The position numbers and the translations under genes were made by a program. 64,000 nt of DNA from Laetiporus sulphureus 93-53 (lineage: Eukaryota; Basidiomycota; Agaricomycetes; Polyporales; Laetiporaceae). The notes beneath the pieces were generated by a model that was not told where the DNA came from, ran no database searches, and saw nothing but the letters and a program-made list of their open reading frames with translations. The stretch covers positions 105,464 through 169,463 of the forward strand of contig NW_024468574.1 in assembly GCF_001632365.1 (NCBI RefSeq), in the 5' to 3' direction. Positions 36,441-50,218 of this stretch are shown in pieces. Position 1 is the first letter of the stretch; each line of letters opens with the position of its first letter.

Positions 36441-37623
36441 ATGTACTGTGATCCTCCGCACCCGGACGGATGGAAATATGTAAAGACATGGGTGCGTTTC
36501 TGTATGAGATCTAGTTTGCCTGATGTCTTAGCCCTGCTTGGACTGTTCGTCATAGGACGAGACGCCAGTCATGCCTGAGTCTTGCAAACCCCTTTCATTC
36601 TATCTCAATCGTCCACTAGCGCGGCGTTTTATGCCTAATCTGTCATGGGAGGCTCCTCTCGCCGATCGCGAGCCCATTGAGCCACAATCTCTTCCACCTG
36701 TGGCATACACCCCAAAACCTCCTCCAAAGCCCAAGGATCCTCTGGAAGCTGCGGGTCTGCTCATTATGGTCGATGGGCGTAGGCACATGATGGTGAATGG
36801 CCAGCTAATGGAGGTCATGCACGAACACCATCCTGGCCCACAATCGTTCCGTGGGCGTGTTTTTCCCGTTCCTGGGGTGAGCAAGAAGGGGCGAGGGCGC
36901 CTTCCTCCTACGGGCAAAGATCCGACGAGGAAAGGCGCTACGTATACCTGCAAAGTGGAGGGTTGTCGTAAGACGTTCGGTCGACATGCACATCTGAAAC
37001 GTCACATTGAGTCTCTCCATACCCATGAAGAGAGTGAGTGTGGGTTTCTGTCCGGTATACACGTTCACATTTTGAAATGTGCTACAGAATACATGTGTGC
37101 ACTGCCATTCTGCGATAAGTCGTTCAAACGACGGGACAACCTCTTGCAACACGAGCGGAAACATAAGCATTACCAAGCGTTCTTTGATTGCACGGAGAAG
37201 TTCGAGGGCGAGCTGATGCCTCAGTATCGCCCACGCGACGCGGACCCCGAGACGCTTGCAGAACTGGAAAAATACAAGGAAGCGTTCAAGAATCTCCTCG
37301 AGCAGGCTGCGTCCGGTATTCCGTTCAGCTTCCCTATACAGTGGGATCTGTACATGCCCAAGCCGGCAGAAGATGATGAGTCGGATGGAGATGACGCTGC
37401 TGACGGTGACGCCACGATGAGCGCGGATGGTCCGGCAAGTGGTGGTGGCTCAACGTCCGGAGGTGCTGTGGCAAATGGAGGTGCCACAAGCAGCAGGGAT
37501 ACCACGATGGTATCATCTACAAGCCTGGCATCGATCACGTCTTTTGCGATGTCTATCGCGGCTGGACATCACTCTTTCGGAACTCAGCCTTTATCATCTT
37601 CAACGTCTGTATGGCACATTTGA
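36441..37623 (+). CDS. C2H2 zinc-finger transcription factor, paralog of the gene at 30334
   Basis: Exons 36441-36491, 36556-37033 and 37088-37623 give 354 residues. The small first exon (Met-Tyr-Cys-Asp-Pro-Pro-His...) joins in phase 0 to DETPVMPE; a later ATG at 36571 is an alternative start. Residues 40-80 are Pro-rich. The two fingers are YTCKVEGC..TFGRHAHLKRH.ESLH and YMCALPFC..SFKRRDNLLQH.RKH, separated by an HTHEEK linker split by a 54-base phase-1 intron. That intron is a multiple of three and leaves the frame open if retained. A helix of about 30 residues and an acidic, then Gly/Ser/Thr-rich tail follow. Likely a nuclear DNA-binding regulator; targets unknown. Confidence 0.86.
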
Positions 37624-38436
37624 AGCCTCGTTCCTTTGCTATAGCCTTGCGATATGATTTACTTTGCTATCTCGTTCTCGCAGACGCTCTGCTAGCGATC
37701 CCAATAACTGTTTGTCGTGCTCTGTATATATTGCTCTCTCAGTCAACGATATTATCTTGTACAACTCTTGCTTTGCGTGCCGTAAAGGTCCGTTGAAGAA
37801 CCCTTCAAGCCCGCTGTACAGGCTCAGATCAACCGATCAGATTATCCGCATTAGGCGGCGGCGTCTTTTCCTCCGACCCCCACCCGATCAACTATTAGCG
37901 TACGCTTGTAAAGTATGCAGTAACCTCGTCAATTACGCCGATTGTCTCCTCGCAGTGCTAGTATTTTTCCATATCGCTGCCATCCACGGTTGCTGTGTAC
38001 GTTACCGCGTCTCCAACCGCTGGTGTCAAGTGCTGCGGCAGCTGCGCAGTCCCCGACCGACCCGGCGTAACCTCAAGCCACAGCTTCCGTAAAACCTACA
38101 GCCTACACCTACGACACAGCTCAACATCTCGCGTCGGCAGCCCGACGGAAGCGCGTGGGACTATTGCAACTCGGACAGCCTCCGTGTTCGCCGCTCAGAC
38201 GCGTCTCGCCTTGGAGATCTTGCGACTCTACTTGATACCGACACGCGACACGTGTTCCTCGCCGGCTGCGACACCAATATGGCTGAACCGGGTGTACGCA
38301 AGCGAAAATTCAGAAAGACATTTAAGCCCGCCGGCGATGAGGCCCAGGCCACAGTGAGCTACACATTCTCACTGGTTCGCACTCTCATTCACCAGTGCGG
38401 AAGAATGCTACCGCACAAACAAGTAGCGATGCTGCT
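37624..38436. other. Spacer between C2H2 gene and GH47 gene, with possible upstream ORF
   Basis: 813 bases. The last part (38279-38443) is a 54-codon frame opening MAEPGVRKRKFRKTFKPAG whose stop codon overlaps the first bases of the mannosidase gene (ATGCTGA). It could be an upstream ORF or chance. The rest shows nothing. Confidence 0.35.
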
Positions 38437-40968
38437 ATGCTGAAGACGGTGTTCTTGGTGATACTGCTCACGGCCGGTATTTGGCTATACAAAGTGCGTC
38501 GGGAATGTCCAGGTTCCCATGCCCACTGACTGGAGGATTTGGGACAGAATTACGACTACAGGTCGTTCTTCCGATGGCGCAAGCAACAGGCTGCGTGGGA
38601 TTTTGACGAGGAGAGCAGGAGGGAGGTCAAATTTACCGCCGACGTACCGAAGCGAGATGCGATACTCGCGGCTTTCAAGGTAAGGCGCCTATATGCGTGT
38701 CCAATGTTCACTGTTGACACTTTGCAACAATAAGCATGCGTGGTCGGCGTACGGTATGCAGCAGTGCCTACATTACGGATGAGCCTGATTGAGACAACCA
38801 GAGAGGGATGCTATGGGCGACGATGAGTACCATCCCATCGGCAAGTCCGGGACCAACCTCACTGAAGCGGGTGGCATCGGCTATACCGTTGTTGATTCGA
38901 TTGACACGATGCTCATCATGGGCCTCGACGACGAGTACGCCCGAGCGCGGCAATGGGTGGCGGAGGATTTGTCGTTCGAGCGAGATGGCAGCTTCAACAC
39001 GTTCGAGGTGGGCACATCCACTGATCGCCTTATCCACCGTTCCCTTGTCTGAAGCCACCTAGACAACTATCCGCGTGCTTGGAGGCCTGCTCTCGGCATA
39101 TCACCTTACGGGTGACACGATGTACCTCGAGCGCGCTACTGATCTTGCTGACCGTATCACGCCGGTCTTCAGTACGCCGACTGGTCTCCCTCATTCTATG
39201 GTGAATCTGGCGCATCGGAAAGGCGTCCCGGATAAGGATAATAGAGGACTGGTCAGCACTGCTGAGGTGTCTACGCTGCAATTAGAGTTCAAGTATCTCA
39301 GCTACTTGACCGATGAATCGGAATATTGGAAAAAGGTGGAGAAGGTATGGCATGGCCGTTGCATAATTGCTGCTGTTTGCTAACGTGGTGGGTGGACAGG
39401 TGATGGAAGTCTTGAAGAATGCGCGTATCGCCACCGGTTTGGCATCAATTTTCGTGAAGTGAGTTATTGCACCGCTTGATATGTTGTCCATGGCATCTCA
39501 TGCTGCCCATTCTGAGTCCAAATGATGGGAAGTTCGCCATAGGACCTATTCGCCTTGGTTCAAGGGGAGATTCATACTATGAATATTTGCTGTAAGAAAA
39601 GCTCTTCGCTGTCCGACTGGATGTCGCGATGCTTATTGCCTCACAACAGAAAGCAGTACATTCAAACGGTATGCCACTTCACGTCACAGGCCGAGATGTC
39701 GAATTAATTACTATTTAGGGCAGCACAGAGCTGGTATACCGCCAGGTTAGCTCAATTCATCAATGATGAAAGTATCTCATAGTCATGACGCTCGATCAGA
39801 TGTACGATGACGCGATGCTTGCAGTGCACACGCACCTGATGAGAAAAAGCGAGAGGGAGGGACTGACTTACACAGCAGAGATTCTTCCCGAGCGCGACCG
39901 CGAAGGTAGAATGTATGCATCTACGCCCGTCTACCGACTCATCTGCTGACGCGGCCTTCACAGTACATGGCGCATGGTGCCGAAGCAGGACCACCTCGTG
40001 TGTTTCTTCGGTGGCTCGTTGATGCTGGGGGCAACTGTCACGGGCGCAACGACGCAGCCGGTGTCGATCCCGCCGCGCACGGAGGAGCTCACTGCGCAGG
40101 GCAAGCGGGACTGGCTATCTGGCATTGAGCTTATCAAGACTTGCATGGCGACGCATGAGACGGCTACGTGAGTGATTGTGCTGCGTGATCGTTTATGACT
40201 TTGCCTTGAGCCCGATCGTTTATGCAGAGGCCTGTCGCCGGAGATTGTGCATTTCAGGGTACCCGGAGACGGTATCGAGAGCAAGCATGATTGGTATATC
40301 AAAGGGGCAAGGTAAATGATGATGACTACTCTCTGGCTGCCCGAAGGATCTTCCTGAATACCAATTGTAGGCCGGGGCACACTCCTTACGATGCCCGCTA
40401 TATCCTCCGGTAGTTCTTTGTTCCTTCTCACTCATACGACCACACTGAACACCGCATATTTGTAGCCCGGAAACCGTTGAGTCGCTCTTCATCGCTTACC
40501 GTCTCACGGGCCACCCGCAGTACCGCGAATGGGGCTGGAACATCTTCCAAGCGATTGAGAAGTACTGCAAGGTCGAATCGGGTGGGTACGCGAGCGTGCT
40601 GAATGTGGACGAGGTGCCTGTCCAGTTGGAAGATAAAATGGAGACCTTCTTGATGGTAAGGGGCTTAGCTTTGGTATGATTGTATGGCGAGAGTTGGTAG
40701 CTGACTTGGCGGTGATTTGATAGAGTGAGACACTAAAGTATCTATATCTGCTCTTCTCGGACGACACCATCTTGCCACTATCCGGTATGTATTCGCTTTC
40801 AACGCTTGCGTATCATATTGCTGATCGTCCGCCATGGTCAGATTATGTGTTCAATACGGAGGTACGTCGAGTGCGTCTTTCTGATGTTGTTCCTCATCAG
40901 CTTGTCTTCTCTGCCAGGCACATCCTTTCCCGATCTTTCACCCCACCCTGCGCACAGGCTTCTTCTGA
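38437..40968 (+). CDS. MNS1: GH47 class I alpha-1,2-mannosidase (ER type)
   Basis: Trims mannose from N-linked glycans in the ER or Golgi lumen. Seventeen exons, 549 residues: 38437-38493, 38536-38679, 38735-38753, 38802-39007, 39063-39344, 39400-39458, 39517-39591, 39650-39668, 39719-39745, 39800-39912, 39964-40167, 40228-40311, 40371-40409, 40466-40655, 40724-40784, 40842-40861, 40918-40968. An N-terminal signal anchor (about residues 2-17) makes it a type II membrane protein. GH47 landmarks include GYTVVDSIDTMLIMGL, TEVSTLQLEF-like STAEVSTLQLEF, PKQDHLVCFFGG, RPETVESLFIAYRLTGH and the calcium-binding Thr in YVFNTEAHPF near the C-terminus. The 42-base first intron is the shortest used here. 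Several exons are under 30 bases, and the whole joins without a frame error. Confidence 0.93.
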
Positions 40969-41370
40969 TCAATCCCTGAACGACACATGTAGCATGGAAC
41001 GCACTGTACGATCTATAAAAGATATTATGATACCTCGTTGGTTGCGTTGTGCTGCAGTCGACAACTCTCTCTCGGGCCGGTATCGGTGGGTTTAAGCATA
41101 AGTGGCTACTGACAAGCCTGTATTCCAACCTAGCGAATGATACAGCATAGATTGCAGTTACGAAATAGGTATGCGTGTTGCATAGACGGGTGGTAGCATA
41201 TGGGTATTCGTGAGTACAAATCGTAACGTCGTTACTGCTGATATATCTTCAGAACAATTCTACTGCAATCTCCCTTCTCAGGCTCTAGTCCAACAATTAT
41301 ACACATACATAGTATTCTTGTTACTCCCTGTCCTCGCTGATTATGCATCAGGATGCTCGACACAAGCAAT
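40969..41370. other. Convergent intergenic region, 402 bases
   Basis: Between the 3' ends of the GH47 gene and the gene at 41371. AT-richer than the flanks; no feature is recognised. Confidence 0.4.
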
Positions 41371-42079
41371 CTACGTCATGTTTGCGACGATCTGTGCGTA
41401 GGACGGACCAGACGGACCAGCCGGAGCGCCATCCTCATCTTCAGCGGAAATGTGCTCCCAAGGCTCGTCTACTTCGGGCACGGCTGATGCTCGGTCGTCG
41501 AGCGCAATCACGGGACGCACGTTCGGGATGACTTCGTAGTCCTCGGCTGCGAATCACGTCCGAGTCAGCACTGTCGCTTCCGGGGGCGACGATCGTGGAC
41601 AGGCTTATCATACCTTTCGGTTTCCGGGTCTTCGCGGGCTTGATCAGGGAGGCGAGGTCCACCTCCCGCACTCCGCGGACATGCGCGATAACACCATCGT
41701 CGATATCGAGGGAGCCGCTCTGCTCATCCCGCGGCTCCAGTGGGGCGTTCTCCTGCCCCTCTACCTCCGACACGCCCCACACGCCGCCTTTCACCCCGGA
41801 ACGACGTGTGTGGGCCGTGCGGCACACCAGACACGCGCCGTCGCTTGCCAGGCGCTGTACGCTCTTGCGTTGTTTGCGCTCGCGGGCGCGCTCGACCTCC
41901 ACCGTCTTCTTCGCGCGCTGCCGTTCGTGCTCGTATGCACGTCTGTCCTTCAGAGCTGGGCCCTGAGCCGTGGGCTGCGCAAGCTCGGAATCACGCTTGG
42001 ACCGCTCGACGGATGCGGTGTGCTGCGGTGAGGTGGCACGGTTGAGAGTACGACCAGCGGCGAGAAGGAGGGCGGGCAT
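41371..42079 (-). CDS. Uncharacterised charged protein
   Basis: Two exons (42079-41614 and 41546-41371) join to 213 residues. I do not recognise the family. The N-terminal half is rich in Arg, Lys and Glu and probably forms a long helix (about residues 45-75). A CLVC pair follows. The most conserved-looking part is at the end: EDYEVIPNVRPVIALDD, then PWEHISAEDEDG and a PSYAQIVANMT terminus. The ordered hydrophobic pattern there and the clean 67-base intron support a real gene. If the intron is ignored, the frame continues into low-quality sequence. No signal peptide or membrane segment is convincing, so a cytosolic or nuclear protein is likely. Confidence 0.65.
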
Positions 42080-44412
<2,333 letters not shown>

Positions 44413-44472
44413 GGCGATGTGTGTGCGATGGGGTGAGGAGAGAACTGGCGCGTCAGGATGCAGCGCTGGGGC

Positions 44473-44478
44473 TTTATA
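44473..44478 (-). promoter_or_regulatory. Probable TATA box of enolase
   Basis: TATAAA on the minus strand, 61-66 bases upstream of the enolase ATG and at the usual distance for a short leader. Recognised by consensus and position only. Confidence 0.6.
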
Positions 44479-46300
44479 CTACGGGACCTCGCACGTGGTC
44501 CGTGAGGGAACTCTGCGGCACTCGTACGCCATCGATGCTCCAGCCGTGCAGCGCGTGTCCTTCTCTTCTCTCAACTCTGGGGCGTTCTCGTTCGTCTCGA
44601 TCTGCACTGAATGAGGATACCGAAACTGTTGCGATGCCTGAGGCTCATGACTGGCTCGGACGATGTTGCGACCCTGCCAGTAACGTATGCTTCGTACGTT
44701 CTACTGGCGTGGTACGCGAGCCCAGAAGCTACCCGGGTTCAGCATATCGCATCGAAGGCGTCTGGGTCTGATCGAAGTCTCCTCCGCTTCAAATGTGCCT
44801 TGCAGTGTCGTGATTGGAGGGCCGGAACTCGAGGAAAGAAACAGAAAAATTAACCGAAGTATTGGGTAGAGTGGCCAGCGGTTCCCAATTGCCTTGTTAT
44901 ATCAAACAGTTCTACGTTGTTTGCGACCAACTTGCACTGTAAGTTATCTGTCGGATGTACCAGGATGTACCTAGTTCCTGGGCGCCTAACCTCGGTGCTG
45001 CAACTCGGTGTCCCCTCTGTCCGCTTTCTACTTGACGTACCCCGATGCATTAGCAGCGGTCGCTGACATCGGCACACATTCACATTCGACCCTACACAAA
45101 GCCCTTGCGCAGTGAGCATGGTGGATTCTTCCGGTACGCTCGTCATCTCTCCCCCCTTCCAAAAACAACCGTATTCAATAGAGCATATTTGAGCTTAGGC
45201 TGCACGAGGATATGGCATGGGTTCGCCTCTAGAACATCGCAATTCAGTTTCTTGTCATTGATCAGTCTTTCTGATTCCATTCCTGGTGAGCAGTGACCCA
45301 TGATGGTTCCTTCAAAAACTCAAGCAATTGTGTCCATGACTACGCGAATCCTGCCATAGTCGCCCTGACGCTTCGGTATCAGAAAAGAAGTACTCTAGAG
45401 TTCCGGCTGCCGTGATCAAGGAATCATGAATCAGGGCCGATCTGACGATCCGCAGAGAACGTGATCTTTGTGCGACTGGGCATTTGAGCTCTGCGAGCTG
45501 AGCGTGCATTCTCTGCCTCTCCGGTAATCATTATATAAGTATTACCTTGTCCTGAGGAGCCTCACTAGGTAAGCCGAGGTTAAATATGGTCCTGCTGCTC
45601 TAATCTTCCCACCAGGCGTCGCTGCGGTTGACCAGCCTCATGTCTGACTCTGATCGAACGATCATTATGAATATTGTCCCAACGACGCGGCATTTTGTAG
45701 TCAAGTTGTATTGCGGTCGCCGTTTAGGGGTCACAAGGGCATTTCTTATCCCACGTTTCCTCATGGATGGTCACCGCGTGTGAGGTGGTGTACCAACACC
45801 TCCCATATCATTACGAATAAAGTGCGCCTTCCACAACGGCCAAATAGCACGAGTGCGTCAACGTGATATGAGTTCGCTATCCGGCAATCTCATTTTAGAG
45901 GAATCACTGATGCAGTCAGGGCACTTGCCGTTAGCGCATGTGCCTCCTAGGTTCTATACTAGCAGACAAAATCTTATGTTGACTTTACTGTGATGTTATT
46001 CGGTCGCTGGATCGATTTGAACTCGATTTAATGTTCACAGATTCCTGGACTGGCAATCTTCAGTGCAACTATCTTTGTGAGTCTTTCATTGTTATTGAGC
46101 ATGTATTCACTAGACTCTCGCGTCGAAATGTACAAAGCGCAGCGTCCACGTCAAACCCTATAGGTCTTTCCGCAGTCACACGTCAAATTACGCTGTTTCA
46201 TCTGAACATGACAACTTGATCTTCGTGACCTGCTTCTATACTTATTGAGATGTCGAAGAAGCTAGGATACTCATCTGCTGGACGCACTGCGGACTCAATG
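44479..46300. other. Region upstream of enolase, no gene supported
   Basis: About 1.8 kb with short frames only and AT-richer stretches near 45.5-46.2 kb. It may hold upstream control sites of enolase. I see no mobile element termini or RNA gene. Confidence 0.4.
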
Positions 46301-46379
46301 AGAGCTTCTCGCTAGGGCGTGGAGTCAGTCCGCTTGCAAGGATGGTGTTGCTCGAGCCACATAGCCTTCATTTACAAAT

Positions 46380-47245
46380 TGCAGTTTCCCTTCACAGTGC
46401 GCCGTAATGTTCTCAACCTCGTGGTGCATCACACCATCAAGAATGACGCGATGGTCGATGAGAAGTCAGGTATCGAGCTATGTCTCGCCATTGTCTTGAG
46501 CTGCCTTCGCTAATCTTCACGTTTCACATTACAGATTTAACACCCTTTGATCCATCACTGACAGCGCCTATTGAAACTCTGGTAACTGCCGTGATTGGAA
46601 GCGCCTGTTGTACTCGTATCCCGAGTTCGACGGATTGGAGGACGAGAATCCGCTTGTCATCCCTGACATCATCCGCAAGAAAATATTCGAACTCTATGGA
46701 CCCGATGTGCCATCATCTAGCGTCTGCTTAGTGACATATAGTTGGACAGTCCGTCTCAAATTCAAGAAGTACGAATTGGGCGAGCTACTCCGTTGTTGTG
46801 TATGCCGGGATACATTCGTCGGCGCGTTCACAACTTCCACACGGAGCATTTCGCAAACTATCGCGAAAACCTGGTATTCGAGATTAGAACATTCGTGCAT
46901 TTTGAAAGACAAGCTTGTCCCGAAATATTCCAAGCACATGTCCCTCGATCCGGAAAGCGTGAAGCCAGTCGTCAATCGCGGTCTCTTGCTGCGCATTGAG
47001 GGTGAAAAGGTTGGGGCGCATGTTGCTTCTGTATAACTGCATCAGACTGATGTTACACTGTCCTCGACAGCCCGACGGGTCTCGTGCTGACTTTTCGGAC
47101 TTACCATCCATTGAAGCGGTGGTATTCTCGCAGAAGATAATTCAGACAGACCGCCGTGGGCATTCTCTTCCTGGGCTGGGTATCCCCGACTACCATCCCG
47201 ATGTGCGGGTGGGCAGGAGGGAAGGTACTGGCGGCTTGCAGTGAG
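46380..47245 (+). pseudogene. Degraded coding remnant, family unknown
   Basis: Coding-like pieces occur in order but in different frames. One is FPFTVRRNVLNLVVHHTIKN, with a plausible donor after GAGAAGTCAG (about 46469). Next is DLTPFDPSLTAPIETL after an acceptor near 46533. Then, shifted in frame, DWKRLLYSYPEFDGLEDENP and IPDIIRKKIFELYGPD, followed in another frame by YIRRRVHNFHTEHFANYREN and EIRTFVHFERQ. I could not splice them into one intact frame. I do not recognise the protein. It may be a decaying gene, or a real gene with a structure I failed to resolve. Confidence 0.35.
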
Positions 47246-47676
47246 TATGGGCAAAAAGTGCCTGCATGACAGATTGCTTTATGTCAAACTCTGTATCTGT
47301 ACAAGAAGCATGCTACCACCGCTCCAAGAATCGTTGCAATTTGCGTTGTATCACCATTTAACTCAGCCTGGAGCCTTGATTCGCGCTTGACGCGGCCAAG
47401 TACCAGCAGGGTTCGTCTCTCGAACGTGTAACTCGTATGATGTAGTCAAACAACCAAATATTGAAGTTTCCGAGAATGGCGGCCTAACCCAACTGACGAA
47501 GAAAGCCGCGAGCGAGTTGAGTGACAGCGGCTGAGAGCCCTGCTGAGATGGCCCGAGTGAGACTTCAAAACTTCAAAGGTGAACCGGCCCGACCTGGCCG
47601 CGTACCGATCTGGCAAGGTCGCTCACGACTTTTTGCGCGCAAGCGACTCCCGCGCCTCGCATTCCACTAACCCACC

Positions 47677-50075
47677 ATGGCACCTACCAAAAAGACGGCA
47701 ACGTCTGGAAAGACGAAGTCGTCTTCCCAACCGACCTTGAAGAGGGTTAAGGGCGAGAACTTCTACCGCGATGCAAAGGCCGCCGCCCGCCTGAAGATGT
47801 TGAACGGCGGGAAGCCCGTGCGGGACAGGGACGGCAAGATCATCCAGGCGGCTGCGTTTCAGAAGGGAGAGGACGAGACGAAGCCTGGGAGAGTGCAACC
47901 TGACCGCAGGTGGTTCGGTGCGTGAAGAGACACTGCTGCAAGCAATCGAGGCATGCTCAATGTTCACCAGGGAATACCAGGGTTATCTCGCAGACTGCAC
48001 TGGACCACTTCCGCACAAGTCTCGCGAACAAGCAGCATGATCCGTACTCTGTACTGCTACGTCGAAACAAGCTGCCAATGGCCTTGCTCGATGATGTCGC
48101 TAACCCGAACCTGCGCAAGGTGAGCGCAGGTCTCCGTACGGTTTCGACAAAAGTTAATATTGCAGAATCGTTGGTAGCGCTCACATATCGTCGAGACGGA
48201 ACCTTTCAAAGACACATTCGGGCCTAAAGCACAGCGCAAGAAGGCGAGGATTGACGTGGGCACCTTCGAAGAGTTAAGCAAGCTCGGTGCGGCTGCGGCA
48301 GAGAAGGCAGAGGCAGCTGGTGATGCAGTCGAGGAATCGGCAGGTTCGATATCCTGCTTTTCTTCAAATTCCATCCAAATTTACGCTCTTTATGCCATGC
48401 ATTCGCAGAACCTGGCGCATCGACATCAGCATCTGCTGACTTCCAAACACATGCCGATGTGATTGAGCCAATCTACGCCAAGGGTACTTCACGCCGCATA
48501 TATGGCGAGCTCTACAAGGTTATTGACTCCTCGGACGTGATTTTGCACATACTTGATGCTCGGGACCCGATGGGGACACTGTGTGAGTCTGTTCTGGAGT
48601 ACATCAGGAAGGAGAAGGCGCACAAGCAGGTCGTGCTGGTCATCAACAAATGTGATCTTGTGCCGAATTGGGTGACTGTGAGAGTGTTTGCCTACTAGTC
48701 CTTTACAGCAACATCTAATAATATCGTTGTAGGCTCGATACATACAATATCTGACCCCACGATACCCTACCCTTGCATTCCATGCTTCGCCCAACCATTC
48801 CTTCGGCAAGGGATCTCTCATTCAGCTTCTGCGCCAATTCTCGCAATTGCACTCTGACAAGAAGCAGATATCCGTGGGCTTCGTTGGATACCCGAATGTG
48901 GGCAAGAGCAGCGTTATCAACACGCTAAAAAGCGGAAAGGTCTGCACCGTCGCACCTGTTCCCGGCGAGACAAAGGTACGTAACAACTCGTACGATCGTC
49001 AGCATGTCTCACCCGCCCACTTATTCTTCTCTATAGGTCTGGCAATATATCACGCTGACCAAACGCATATACCTCATCGACTGTCCCGGTATCGTCCCGA
49101 CCTCCGCCAAAGACTCGCAAACCTCCATCGTACTAAAGGGCGTCGTCCGCGTCGAGGCACTCGCTACGCCGTCCGAGCACATACCCGTTCTCATGGAACG
49201 TGTCAAGCCGATCTACCTCTCTCGAACGTACGGCGTGTCGCTCCCCGATCCGTCGGACCCCTCGAAGGGTTGGGCACCCGAGGCATTCATGGACAAGTTG
49301 GCGCGGATGAAGGGCCGACTGTTGAAGAAAGGAGAGCCGGACATGGAGGCGGTGGCGAAGATCCTGCTGAGCGATTGGGTGCGCGGGCGGATACCGTTCT
49401 TCGTCCCTCCGCCGGAGCGGCCGGAGGAGCTGAACGAGAAGGAGGAGAAGGCACGGAAGAGGGCTGAGAAAATGGGCGCAGCGGACGCGAAGGGGAAGGG
49501 CAAGGCGAAGGAGGGGCACGGGGAGCAGCGACCTGTAGGCGTGAAGCAGAACTTGGGATCGATCATGCAGAAGAATACGTTTGTCGGGGAGGATGTGCGG
49601 CCATTGGAGGAGGAGGACCACGATGAGGTTGGAGACGAGGATGCGGAGCAGAGCGTGGATGATGCAGTTGAAGGAGAAGAGGAAGAGGAGAAGTTGAGCT
49701 GGAACGACGTGTTCAAGGGCGATGCTCCCGAAGGCGAGATTACGACTCTCTTCAGCAAACTGGGCGACGATGAAGAGGAGGATGCCTCTACATCAGAACA
49801 AAGTGAAAAAGAGGCGGAGGATGTTGCGGACGCCGAGTCCGAGTCGGAACAGCAACTCAAGAAGGAGACTCGCATGAAAACGAACAAGGTAAGGAACACA
49901 TACAATTGTTGTGTGTCATTGTATGTTCACCTTATGATTTCGCAAATTACAGCGCAAGTCAACGAACTTCTACTCAATGGCAAACGTGAAGAACAAGAAT
50001 CGTGAAAAGGCTCTGCTCATGAAGTCCTTACGTGCTGGAGGCAAGGATGGTCGCAAAGGTCGTAAAAAGACCTGA
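47677..50075 (+). CDS. NOG2: Nucleolar GTPase NOG2, 60S ribosome assembly
   Basis: Acts in the nucleolus and nucleus on pre-60S particles, preventing premature export. Seven exons (47677-47917, 47971-48119, 48178-48343, 48409-48677, 48733-48975, 49037-49888, 49953-50075) give 680 residues. The N-terminal NGP1NT region contains GENFYRDAK and [13 protein letters not shown]. The GTPase is circularly permuted, with G4 (NKCDLVP) ahead of G1 (GYPNVGKSS) and G3 (DCPG). The ordering [18 protein letters not shown] [17 protein letters not shown] is typical. The C-terminus has an acidic stretch, then basic [19 protein letters not shown] and a Lys/Arg-rich end. Start and stop fit the family's usual length. 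It converges with the GH89 gene 144 bases away. Confidence 0.95.
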
Positions 50076-50218
50076 TGTATGCGTATTTTTTCGACGTCGT
50101 CAGCTCTGGGGCAGCAAACGTATCACTCATGCTGCTGTTGACCGGGATGGGGTATATTGCAGCTATATGACAGAATGTCTCTGCGATACTGCATGTCCAT
50201 ATCATGTCCATAGCATGA

